Notes: generated by a model not told the origin, from the letters alone. A stretch of DNA of 64,000 nt from Eriocheir sinensis (GCF_024679095.1 NC_066549.1:11143302-11207301), one strand, 5' to 3'. Shown: positions 25,205 to 34,582, counted from the stretch's first letter. A program made the numbers and translations.

Positions 25205-25308
25205 CACCTTCCCCACCATGCACCCATCACCACCCACCACCACCTACCACCACCATCACCACCACAACCCACCACCATGTACCACCCTACCACCACCTAC
25301 CATACACC
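25205..25308. repeat. (CCA/CAC)n-rich tract
   Basis: Degenerate CACCAC and CACC units. The tract ends where the 5'-truncated CR1 element begins, and a 10-bp doublet (CAGTGAACAG twice, about 25309-25328) sits at the junction. Confidence 0.8.
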
Positions 25309-25320
25309 CAGTGAACAGCA

Positions 25321-25506
25321 GTGAACAGCAGACTTGCTGAGCACTGCGAACGCAATGGGTGGCTGTTCGTCGACAATTGGGACCTCTTCTTTGACAACGA
25401 CGCCCTCTACGCCCGTGACGAGATACACTTGACGCTCAAGGGTGTTGAGGCTCTCTCAGACTCCCTTGAGCAAGCACTTGGTACCCTGAGGGATTTTTTA
25501 GTATAG
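25321..25506 (+). pseudogene. CR1 ORF1 C-terminus, SGNH-esterase-like
   Basis: A 61-codon frame ends in a stop at 25504-25506, about 70 bp before the endonuclease frame. It contains GWLFVDNWDLFF and then YARDEIHLTLKGVEALSDSL. An acidic residue followed two positions later by His, then a Leu-x-x-x-Gly segment, is the usual last block (catalytic Asp and His) of SGNH/GDSL hydrolases. Many CR1 ORF1 proteins carry such an esterase, which is thought to act on lipids or membranes during the element's life cycle. The N-terminal catalytic Ser block is lost to 5' truncation. There is no ATG at the start of the open stretch, so it is a fragment. Confidence 0.7.
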
Positions 25507-25939
25507 ACGATAGGGGGAGGAGTAATGAGAGAGGACATCTAGCTCATAATACAACCAGGCAACTTAGAAGTAATTAAAGGGGAGTAACAGAGGGCGGGCT
25601 AAGAATCTTCTATACTAACAGCAGGAGCCTCAGAAACAAGATAGACTTATTAAGGGGTGAAGCTTGTTCAGAAAATTTTGACATAATAGCGATCACTGAG
25701 ACACGGATAGACACTGCCAATAGAAATTTTAGATCGGAGTTTGAAATAACGGGTTATCAGATGTTCCACAAAGACAGAAGGGTCAGAAAGGGAGGTGGAG
25801 TTGCGCTATATGTTAAAGACTCACTTAAATGTTTAGTTAACAATTCAGTCAAAACTAACATGGATTCAGAATCAGTTTGGGTGGACGTTTACAAAGGGAA
25901 AGAAAAACTAACCCTAGGAGTTCTGTACAGGCCACCCAA

Positions 25940-25966
25940 TGTAAGGGCCGCCGGCAACCCTCACAT

Positions 25967-26014
<48 letters not shown>

Positions 26015-26848
26015 AGGAACATCACGCCACCGTAGCTACCACTTATCCACGCGTGATGCTTCACGTGAGTTGCCGATGCACGCTTCGAACCCGCGAGGAG
26101 AATCGGTGGTGTTGACTGATCCCCGTCTTGTTAATATCGCCAGTGACCTCCAGCCTTCTGCCGGCAGCATACATCCACACCACTCCGCTGAGGTCCTCAT
26201 TTAGAAGACTTCACTTTCGTGGGCTGAAGTGATTCTCTCTCTGCCTGTTCAAGCCGCTGTATGGAGAGGGGACGGAACTCTTATCCTGCCGCCTCTGGTC
26301 TCGTCTTGAGCTGTGCTACGTTACATCTGTGCTACTGTCACGACCCCACACCAGGTGATCTTTAACCTTATTCTATTTAACCTCCCCACAGTGTTGGCCT
26401 AAAGGCTGTGTTGTTGCTATACTTCAACTATGGTGAGGTTTAATAGACGGTTATATCACTGTTACGTGTTTAGGGAAGTTCATTGTTGATGTTGGTGATT
26501 GTGTGCACAGTGTTCCTCGGTTGTCCTGATTGACTTCCGTGTATACGACTCCGCACCAGGTAAGTCTAACCTTCTCTATCATTCCTCTCCCGTGATTATT
26601 CGTGCTCTTTTCTTAGCTGCCTGTAATGTGATTACTATTTAGGTAGTATCATTGAGAGTGGAGAGGATGCTAGACGGTTAGATTACTGTACGTGTTGGAG
26701 GAGTTATGTCAGTGTTAACTTATTTAATAAACCTAAGGTTAAGTTAGCAAGTGTTTGCCTTCCCACTTCCTGAGATACCTATCATTTTCTATCCTGAACC
26801 TTCGGCATTGGAGGCGAACGTAGCTCTCGCAATCTCTAAGCCCTTACA
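25940..26848. mobile_element. Solo LTR, 909 bp, TSD CCCAA
   Basis: It begins TGTAAGGG and ends CCCTTACA, a perfect 8-bp inverted repeat with the canonical TG..CA of LTRs. It is flanked by perfect 5-bp direct repeats, CCCAA at 25935-25939 and 26849-26853. A polyadenylation signal AATAAA lies at 26726-26731, placed as expected for an R/U5 boundary. No internal retroviral region and no second LTR are present, so it is a recombination remnant. It contains a (GT)n run (about 25970-26011) and an internal degenerate duplication of about 210-230 bp. Ty3/gypsy and BEL/Pao both fit a 5-bp duplication. The original strand is set only by the AATAAA (plus). Confidence 0.92.
26726..26731 (+). promoter_or_regulatory. 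Candidate LTR polyadenylation signal
   Basis: An AATAAA hexamer 117 bp before the 3' end of the solo LTR. One AATAAA per 909 bp could be chance. Its position supports plus-strand orientation of the LTR. Confidence 0.4.
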
Positions 26849-27954
26849 CCCAACCTTAACAGGCAGGACACGAGTATATTACTACAGGAGATTGGCAGGG
26901 CGAGTAGGAGTAAAAATGTCTGCGTAATGGGGGACTTTAATTACAGGAATATAGACTGGGAAGACCTAGTGGGCGACCTGGAAGCCGAGGATTTTCAGTT
27001 ATAAAAGATAATTTCCTTAAGCAGGTAGTTACTGAGCCTACCAGAGGAGATAACATATTAGACTTTGTCCTAACTTATAATGGAAACTTGCTACATGAGC
27101 TGGAGGTGGGCGGAGAGTTAGGAAAGTGACCACAGAACGGTTCGTTTTAGCTTAGACTGGGCGGTAACCCGTGAACCAAACCCAGTGTTAATGCCAGATT
27201 TTAGAAGAGCAAATTACGAGGGGCTTCGAAGACATCTTTAAGGGGTAAACTGGGATAGTTTAGGGATTCATGAGGGCCAGAACTGTGGGTTGGAGAGCCA
27301 GGAGAACCAGATAGAAATGTCTTACAATAATTTAGTTAGTAATAGTAGCGGGGCAAGGACAGCATATACCACAGCGAACACTTAGAAAAAAACACCCTAA
27401 ATGGATGACTCGTGGACTAAAACACGAGATAGGGTTAAAGGGAATTTATCAGAATATAAAGAATGGTGAAACACATCTCAGGGGTATGTCGAACTATCAA
27501 GATTAGTGAAGAAAAGCGCCAGGATAGCAAAATGGAATCGTGAGATCTAAGTAACAAATGAGGCGAAAAGTAATCCTAAGGGCTTCTTTCAGATGTATAG
27601 AACAAAAACAAGGGAGAAAATTGGACCGCTGAAAACTAACTCAGGGGAGCTAGTGGAAAATTACGAAAATATGAGCACATTGTTGAACGACTACTTCCTT
27701 TCAGTATAAACACAAGAGGATCGAACGACTATTCCGGAAAGGGTTCAGGTGTACGAGGGCGGGGATGGCGATAAATTGAGGGATATAATCATTACCAGGC
27801 AAGTAGTCCGGGATTAGATAAGCTTAAGAAGAATAAGTCGCCAGGTCCTGATGGGATATTTCAGAGGGTATTAAAGGAATTAGGTGATTTACTCGGTGAC
27901 CCACTAACCGACATCTTTAAGATGTCGGTAAATGCTGGTTATGTGCCCAGCCTA

Positions 27955-28126
27955 TGGAAAGTAGCTAATGTGACGCAGATTTTAAAAAAGGGGGTCAGGT
28001 CATCTGATTCAAACTATCGCCCAATTAGCTTAAAACATTGGTTTGGAAAGTAGCTAATGTGACGCAGATTTTCAAAAAGGGGGTCAGGTCATCTGATTCA
28101 AACTATCGCCCAATTAGCTTAAAACA
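27955..28126 (+). repeat. 83-bp tandem duplication inside CR1 copy 1
   Basis: About 83 bp at 27955-28037 recurs at 28044-28126 with one substitution (TTTTAAAAAAG against TTTTCAAAAAG), a period of 89 bp. It covers the WKVANVT..NYRPISL part of the polymerase. The near identity in an otherwise decayed element suggests it is much younger than the element. Confidence 0.9.
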
Positions 28127-28744
28127 ACGGTTATAGGCAAAATGCTGGAGTCCATAATAGCCAGGAACATTCGGGAGCATCTAGAGAAACATAGCTTAAT
28201 TAAAGACTCGCAGCATGGGTTCACTAAAGTTAGGTCATGCCTCGCCAATTTCTTGTCCTTCTACAATAAAGTATTTGAGGCGGTAGACGGATGAAAATTA
28301 TGTAATCTATCTTGATTTTTATAAAGCGTTTGACAAAGTTCCTCACCAACGACTGTTTCTTAAATCACAGGCTCACGGAGTAGAGGGTAAAGTTTTAAAC
28401 TAAAAAGGCGTGGCTTAGCAATAGGAAGCAAAGAGTGCAAATCAATGGTAAAATATCTGACTAGGGATGTGTTAAGAGTGGGGTCCCAAAAGGTTCGGTA
28501 TTAGGTCCACTTTTGTTTACTATTTATATCAGTGACTTAGATACAGGAATTAGTGATGTCAGTAAGTTTGCAGATGATACCAAGATCGGTAGAGTAATTG
28601 AGTCGGATCAGGACGCTAGTATTCTCCAGGATGAACTAAACAGATTGTATGACTGCGCGGATAAATGGCAGATGGAGTTCAATGTAGGGAAGTGCAGTAT
28701 TCTGAGTGTAGGTAGGAACAATCCTCCTCATAACTATTGCTTAA

Positions 28745-29768
28745 GGGGAGCGTCTGCCATGCTCTAAGATATTATCAGAGGATCACCATTTTCACAGTGA
28801 TGATGTGTACTGACAGGAAATACAGTTTTAGTTTTTGGTTGAAGAAAAAATTAAAAAAAATTTTTTTTTTTTTTTTTTAAATTTTTATAAAAAAAAAAAA
28901 AAAAGAGTTTAGAGGCTCAAAAAAAAAAAAAAAATAAAAAAAAACGGGACAAAAAAAGTGTATTCCTAGAGATTTACTTTTTACTTTTTTTTTTACTTTA
29001 TTTATATAAAAATGATGTTTATATGATTCCAGATTCATCTCTTATTTTTTTTTTTTTTTTTTTTTTTTTTTTCTTTTGGTTGTGTTTTGTTTGCTTCCAA
29101 ATGTTAAATAACTCAACAATAAAAAACCCTATCGTTGTTGAAAGAAAGAAAAAAAACCGATTTATCGATCGCCGAAATCGATCTATCTCCGATGACAATG
29201 TATTGGTAATGAATGTCAATGTAACTCTAATGTATGTGTAACCAACATCTTAGTGCAAATTAGCATTGCATTTACAGTTGTTGTGTCCATATTTTGGTCC
29301 CTGGTCCTCCTCCTTGTCGGTATTACTTGTCGAAGCTAAGCTTTCAGAAGCCACCCTGTGAAGCAAAGGTATTTTTCATACTAGACACTTCATTAGCTGA
29401 TAGTTTGGGCTTGGAAAGTTTGAGTCTCTTGTCTTAGTCCCTTGTCTTCTTTGTCTCTTCTGGCCTTTGGCAGTTTTTTTGTTTTTTTTCGCCTTTTTCA
29501 TGTTTTCGAGAGTTTAGTTTGTCCTGAAGAGTTTGGTTAGAGTTTGGTTCAAGGCTGCTCTTCTGGTCCAATAAGTAGCCAATAAAAGCCAAGAGTAGTA
29601 AAGCATTCCGCCATATTCACAAAAAAATATTTCGAAAACATTGATTATATTTGCGTAAGATTTTGGTCAGTAGGCAACACCGTATATTACAACTAACTGC
29701 CATTTAAAAGGCCGCCAGATAACAAAACCAAACTCGCCCCCATACTATCCCTTGTATGATGACCCGAC
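28745..29768. mobile_element. 1.02-kb unidentified insertion at TTAA
   Basis: Comparison with CR1 copy 2 shows that 28745-29768 is extra. The host sequence reads ..TTGC-TTAA-ATGACACTC, and TTAA occurs on both sides (28741-28744 and 29769-29772). CTTAA is also shared, so the duplication is 4 or 5 bp. The insert contains long A and T homopolymers (28852-28954, 29045-29072), no long open frame and no inverted terminal repeats I can see (ends GGGGAGCG.. and ..GACCCGA). TTAA is the piggyBac target, but the usual CCC/GGG piggyBac ends are missing. A retroposed sequence is an alternative. Confidence 0.75.
28852..29072. repeat. Poly(A)/poly(T) cluster
   Basis: Alternating homopolymers of A and T (AAAA..TTTT..AAAA) inside the TTAA insertion. 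They are self-complementary and could fold. Confidence 0.85.
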
Positions 29769-30048
29769 TTAAATGACACTCTCATAAGCAGGTCTGGGTG
29801 CGAGAGGGATTTAGGGGTATTAGTGAGCTCTGATCTCCGTCCAAGGGCACAATGCATTCAATCTAGAAATCGAGCAAATAGGGTACTGGGATTTATTTCA
29901 AGGCGCGTAAGCAACTAAAGCGCCGATGTCTTCCTCAAACTATATTTAGCATTAGTTAGACCTCATCTTGACTATACGGTTCAGTTCTGGTCACCTTACT
30001 ATAGAATGGATATCAAAATGTTAGAATCTGTACAGAGGAGGATAACAA

Positions 30049-30150
30049 ATATGATTTTGGGGGTGAGAAACTTGCCTTATGAAGACAGGCTGACAGGATT
30101 AGATGATTCAGGGGTTGAGAAACTTGCCATACGAGGAAAGACTCACAGTT
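30049..30150 (+). repeat. 52-bp diverged duplication inside CR1 copy 1
   Basis: The GAGAAACTTGCC block encoding LRNLPYEERL occurs at 30065 and again at 30117, each preceded by a GATT-x-x-GGGG block. The two units differ at several positions. Copy 2 has only one unit. Confidence 0.75.
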
Positions 30151-30517
30151 AAACTTGTAGAAAGGCGAAGGGTGCGTGGAGACATGATCGAGGTTTATAA
30201 ATGGATGAAGGGCTTTAATAAGGGGGATATTCATAAGGTTTTGTTGGTAAGAGAACCGGGTAGGACACGAAGTAATGGGTTTAAACTGGATAAATTCAGG
30301 TTTAACAGGGACATAGGCAAAAATTGGTTTACTAACAGGGTTGTGGAAGAGTGGAATAGACTTAGCAGTCATGTGGTGAGTGCCAATACAATTGTCACAT
30401 TTAAAAATAGACTAGATAAATTCATGGACAGCGATATTAGGTGGGGTTAGATACACGGGAGCTTAGGTTCAAAGGAGCTTCCTTGTACAGGCCTACCGGC
30501 CTCTTGCAGACTCCTAC

Positions 30518-30533
30518 ATTCTTATGTTCTTAT
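30518..30533 (+). repeat. CR1 3' terminal 8-bp tandem tail
   Basis: Two units of RTTCTTAT end the element. CR1 LINEs end in short tandem repeats rather than poly(A), so this marks the true 3' end. Confidence 0.85.
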
Positions 30534-30624
30534 CACCCCCTACAACTCACCACCACAACCAGTTTATATAAATTCAAACGTATCGTTGTTGTTGCAGTAG
30601 AGGTTGTTGCCTCCGTCATGCACT

Positions 30625-31376
30625 AAAGGAGTTGGAGGAGGTTATGTTTCGCTGCGGATTGTTTGTCTGTCTGTTGGCAAGATTACGCAAAAGCGGATTG
30701 ACATATAGTTACGAAATGAATATGAAAACAGTTGAATATCTCAAGATGTTTTACTTAAGAGAAAACTTCGATAAAAACTAAGACAGCGAATTCTAAAAAA
30801 TAAGCACTGCCCGCTATATCAGCCATATTATATCGGATCTTATCGTGAAGGGCAGCACCACCCCTGCAGGGGCCAGGAAACTAGAAGCACTTATGGTCTG
30901 CCCTGGACCACCTCCCAAGCCCCCTCCGGTTACCTACTTATTGCATATTTGATTTATTCAGACAACCTCTCAACCCATTCTGGTTCCCTCTAGAAGCACT
31001 CGTGGTCTTTCCTTGCAGCACAGGCGGTTGTTCAACATGGTAACCCACGTTCAGATATTTTTTTTCATTTATTGCTCATCATTCGGCCATTTCTATCGGG
31101 GTTTCCCCAAAAGATAATCAGTTTTAAGATAACCACCTGAGGATATCCTCATGTATACTTGCTGACTATTTGTCAATCCGTTCTTTAGTTTTTTTGGTAA
31201 CTGACATACAGAGACAACCTCTCCCCCTCCCAAAAAATAAAGTAACTGCATGATGACGGCCGTCTTAATTTCGAAACAAATGCTTCCATATGATGCATAG
31301 GATCACAGTTGGTGCCCATACTAATTTTCAGGACGATCTTTAGCGGAGGTGTGCACTCTCCGAGTGCTATGCGTCT
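30625..31376. repeat. Possible old dispersed repeat, class unknown
   Basis: The left part has GGAGGAGGTTATGTTTCGCT followed by TTTGTCTGTCTGTTGGCAAG. The right part has GCGGAGGTGTGCACTCTCCG. I have seen similar pairs of sequences as ends of widespread invertebrate repeats, but I cannot name the family and found no inverted repeats or target duplication. No open frame of note. Confidence 0.35.
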
Positions 31377-31618
31377 AGTTATTATTATTATTATTATTAT
31401 TATTGGCTTGTGGTGGGAAGAACCCCTTACCCGGGACACAGGGCCAGTGTGACACCTGGGTTACCACAGTTTACCTTCCCCAGGTACCCGTTTATCGACC
31501 AGCCCGAAACGAAAAAGGAACAGCTGGATGAGCTGCACACCACCTGCCCGGGCCCGGACTCGAGCCCGGGCCTGTGGATTCGTAGCTAGGCACGCTAACC
31601 ACTGCACCACAGAGACGT
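31377..31618 (-). mobile_element. tRNA-derived SINE with (TTA)n tail
   Basis: Read on the minus strand it begins CTCTGTGGTGCAGTGGTTAG. It has a polymerase III A box TGGTGCAGTGG (31599-31609) and a B box GGCTCGAGTCC (31556-31566, 10 of 11 positions of the consensus). A tRNA-unrelated body of about 150 bp follows. It ends in a (AAT)n tail, (TTA)n on the plus strand at 31377-31403. The spacing between boxes matches a tRNA. Not a functional tRNA: no pairing acceptor stem and a long body. The target duplication is not clear. Confidence 0.85.
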
Positions 31619-32559
31619 AAATTCAATTTCTTAGCTTTGCTGTAAGTGACGCAGCTGCTGCAGCGACTGTTGCTGTCACTGTTATATGCTGACGATGCAG
31701 TTATTAAGATTTATTATTTTTTCTTATTGTTCTTCCTAAACCATTATATCATAGTTACTTCAGATCATTTCAGTTTCTTCTTCTTTATCATTTTCCTGCC
31801 CCTCCGCCTCCGCCTCCTCCTCCTCCTCCTTTTCCTCCTCCTCCCTCTCCTCCTCCTCTCCTCCTCCTCTTCCTCCCCCTCTTTCAACCGCGTCCAAGCA
31901 GCCCACTTTGGAAGCCACCTGGTCACTCCTCCTCCTCCAGGTGTAATGTTGATTGATTCATTTCCTCTGCCGTGCCCCATCGCTCGTTAATAAACTCGGT
32001 GTATTAGAAGCTGGAACTCGCCGCGCAGCAAAAACGCATCGCCAAAACCGGAAAACCAACTTTTTTTCATCTCGCAAGAGTTTCAGAATCCCTAGCTAGA
32101 GATCCTTCACTAACTTATTTGTTCCCCCAAAATCTATGGACGAGTTGCTGCAATGGTGACGATGACGGCGACGCAGACGGTGGACAACGAAAGGTTACGG
32201 TGAGCGAGAGGCAGGAATACAGTGGAAAGAGAGATGGAAGGTGAGGCAGGTCGGTTAAACGCTTCTTTTATATCAGCCGGAAACCAGAAATATATTGGAA
32301 CTACCCTTACGGTTACTGACCGGAACCTGATAACTCGAGAGGTAGGTCTGAGGCGGAAGGGAGCCGGTTCTGGGACGCCATAAGACGGGGGTGTGACTGC
32401 GCGGGGCTGGAAGGGGTGACTAACTGACTGGCGTTGGCGGTGTGGCGGGATGGCTTGTCTGTGGTGAAGTGAGAAGTAGTGTGGCTAGCTGGCTAATCGT
32501 CTGATGGTGGTGTGGGTGATTAGCTGGGTCTGTATGGCTAGCTGGCTGGCTGGTTATCT
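31619..32559. other. Unassigned sequence with a (CCT)n patch
   Basis: A CCT-rich patch at about 31799-31882. No gene recognised. Confidence 0.6.
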
Positions 32560-33000
32560 GACTCGATGACTGGATGGTGATAGCTGTATGACTGGTTTTC
32601 TTGCTGCATGATTACAACTGCGCAGCCACCTGGCTTGATGAATGCATGGTAGCATGACTGGCTTGTCTTCTGGCTGAGTAACTGTTGACTGCCTGGCTGG
32701 TCAGCTTGAAGAATGCAAAGTAGTATGATTAGTTTACTTGATGATTGACTAACTGTTTGACTGATTAGCTTGATGAGTGCATGGTAGTAAGACTAGTTTC
32801 CTTTCTGTCTGGCTGAATGCATGACTGTCTGGCAAGCTGGCTAGATAAGTGATATGGTAGTGTGATTGGTTTGCTGTTTGACTGGCTGGTTCGATGACTG
32901 GTCTTGTAGTGTGACTGGTTTGCTTGCTGGCTGAATGGCTGTCTGGCTATAGCGGTATTGTAGCTGGTTGGTGATGATGGCATGACTGGAGGTAGTGTGA
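32560..33000. repeat. Degenerate minisatellite, about 64-71 bp period
   Basis: A GCTTGATGARTGC-like phrase recurs at 32633, 32704 and 32768, each followed by a TAGTATGACTGG-like phrase, with a weaker unit near 32835. The sequence is full of CTGG, GACT and TGAT words. It looks like a decayed tandem array. Similar G/T-rich words continue to about 33260. Confidence 0.6.
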
Positions 33001-33415
33001 ATGACTTACTAGCTTGCTGGAATGATTCTAATACGGCTGCTTGAATGATGACGATGAGTGACGGAGTGGTTGCGGTGTGGTTGGATAATTCAATGTTTGC
33101 ATGACCGGCTGACTGACGGTGATGTGGCTGGATGTGTGGTGATACGACTGGCTTGTTGACGGAAGTGTGGCTGCCTAAACTATGGTGCTTTGGCTGGTTG
33201 TGGGGTGATGGTGTGGCTGGCCGGGTGGTGGGGGTGTGGTTGTGTGGCTGGTAGTGGAGGTAAGGGAAGGGAGGGGAGACTGGGGGAAACAGAACCTGGC
33301 ATTACCTAGCTGAGGCTCCGTGGCTTTGCGAATGTGGAGATCGATTGGTGAGTAAATATTAAACGCAACACTAATTTTAGTATATTGGGAAAGAAGAAAC
33401 GTAAATGATAGCAGC

Positions 33416-33818
33416 TTATAACTTCGTAACGTCACAAATTTAACACTTATAACTTCGTAACGTCACAAATTTAACACTTATAACTTCGTAACTTCACAAA
33501 TTTAACGCTTATAACTTCGTAACGTCACAAATTTAACACTTATAACTTCGTAACGTCACAAATTTAACACTTATAACTTCGTAACGTCACAAATTTAACA
33601 CTTATAACTTCGTAACGTCACAAATTTAACACTTATAACTTCGTAACGTCACAAATTTAACACTTATAACTTCGTAACGTCACAAATTTAACACTTATAA
33701 CTTCGTAACGTCACAAATTTAACGCTTATAACTTCGTAACGTCACAAATTTAACGCTTATAACTTCGTAACGCCACAAATTTAACGCTTATAACTTCGTA
33801 ACGTCACAAATTTAACGC
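33416..33818. repeat. 31-bp minisatellite, exactly 13 units
   Basis: Units start every 31 bp from 33416 to 33788 with no change in phase. The unit opens TTATAACTTCGTAACGTCAC and continues AAATTTAACAC. Variants: one unit has CTTCAC, one has CGCCAC, and the last units end in AACGC where the middle ones end in AACAC. Each unit carries a CGTCA core (TGACG on the other strand). No spacers, so not CRISPR. No open frame. Confidence 0.97.
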
Positions 33819-34380
33819 ATATGTGAAGAAGCAATGTTAATAAGCAGGAAGCGGGTCAGTTACCTCACCAATCACTTCTCAAAATAGTAATTAAAAGATA
33901 GAAAACGTATCATTATAACAATATGATAAGCACTGCACTAATACATCCTTCAGTCGTAATTACAGTCAAACACGAATCGTTATGAGAACAATGCAACTCT
34001 TCTTGGCGAGGCGTTTCTTGTGATACGAAGAGTGACGAACACCTCAAGGCCTACACCTACAGCCCTCCGTCAGGCGCCTTGGGGAGCGGAACAGGAAGGC
34101 CGAATGAGAAGCGGGTGGAGGGAGGAAGGGAGGGAGGGAAAGGACACAAGCAGGTGAGTGGGTATGAGCCGGAGACAGCAGGGGGGAGGGAGGGGATGAA
34201 GGAGGGAGGAAAGAGGATGAGCAACACAAGGGACGCGACGCAAACACCCACTCTGGAGGGAGGATACGATTTCCATGCGAGTCACGGCCCTTAAACATGC
34301 ACCAAATTGTGAGGGAGGGAACGTCGGGGTGATCGCGGCAACCTGTATCCGAAGGTGACACGCAGGAGGAACTCGCGACC
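33819..34380. other. Unassigned sequence
   Basis: AT-rich to about 34020, then G/A-rich. No gene recognised. Confidence 0.6.
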
Positions 34381-34418
34381 CCACCCTCCTCCTCCTCCTC
34401 CTCCTCCTCCTCCTCCTA
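34381..34418. repeat. (TCC)n microsatellite
   Basis: A CCT/TCC trinucleotide run. Confidence 0.9.
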
Positions 34419-34582
34419 CCGTACTTAACACCCTTCCCCTCCTCCCGTCCCCTGGAGCCCGGGTGGAGGGGTTGGGGGGATGCACCTCATCAAGCACTGT
34501 GGCAGGCAACGTCTTCCTTTATCTGGTTGTTAGGACGAGTCAGACGCACGCCTTTCTGCCTATGTGTCCGTCCGCTGGCCAC

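Larger units (their letters stand above)
25570..27165 (+). pseudogene. CR1 ORF2 endonuclease (EEP fold), split by a solo LTR
   Basis: This domain nicks target DNA to prime reverse transcription. The first part (to 25939) stays open. It reads FYTNSRSLRNKIDLL, then IAITETRID (the catalytic Glu of exonuclease-endonuclease-phosphatase enzymes), then RRVRKGGGVALYVKDSL and LGVLYRPPN. The frame is then cut by the LTR, between the Asn of RPPN and the next codon, and resumes at 26854 with LNRQDTS, then MGDFNYRNIDWED (catalytic Asp-Asn block). A frameshift follows near 26995. The final Ser-Asp-His block survives at about 27122-27133, but one extra base puts it out of frame. Removing the LTR and one CCCAA restores the reading frame at that site, so the LTR came later than the coding sequence. 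Confidence 0.85.
27166..30450 (+). pseudogene. CR1 ORF2 reverse transcriptase, heavily decayed and split
   Basis: The polymerase part of ORF2, collinear with copy 2. Recognisable in pieces: LDWAVTREPNPVL, then NEAKSNPKGFF, then a SGELVEN segment, then the SNYRPISL block (twice, see duplication), then SQHGFTK, then a decayed D-x-x-KAFDKVPH block, then FADDTKIGR (catalytic Asp-Asp, about 28577) within the open 28513-28740 frame. After the TTAA insertion it resumes with RDLGVLVSSDLRPRAQ, LRNLPYEERL (twice), RRRVRGDMIEVYKWMKGF and NRVVEEWNRLS. The final part (30103-30450) is open. There are many stops, including inside the motif A region. It cannot encode an active enzyme. Confidence 0.88.
25309..30535 (+). 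mobile_element. CR1 LINE copy 1, old, 5'-truncated, with two nested insertions
   Basis: A non-LTR retrotransposon of the CR1 clade. In order it has the end of ORF1, an endonuclease, a reverse transcriptase and a short 3' UTR. The UTR ends in two copies of an 8-bp unit, ATTCTTAT/GTTCTTAT (30518-30533). Copy 2 at 46.5 kb has the same 3' end, including a GCCGGCCTCTTGCAGACTCC stretch. The coding region has many stops and frameshifts. A 909-bp solo LTR (25940-26848) and a 1.02-kb insertion (28745-29768) interrupt it. It also carries an 83-bp tandem duplication and a 52-bp duplication. Without these, the original element would be about 3.2 kb here. Confidence 0.9.

Noticed and set aside
26553..26566. 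Real 5' splice site (CAG-GTAAGT)
   Set aside because: It lies in the solo LTR. It may be an old LTR splice donor, but there is no matching exon, so it is not called.
28745..29768. piggyBac element
   Set aside because: TTAA flanks fit, but I see no inverted terminal repeats, no CCC/GGG ends and no transposase. Left as unidentified.
31550..31618. tRNA gene on the minus strand
   Set aside because: Same reasoning: it continues into a SINE body with a trinucleotide tail.
33416..33818. CRISPR array
   Set aside because: Units are directly adjacent with no spacers, there are no cas genes, and the DNA is eukaryotic. It is a minisatellite.
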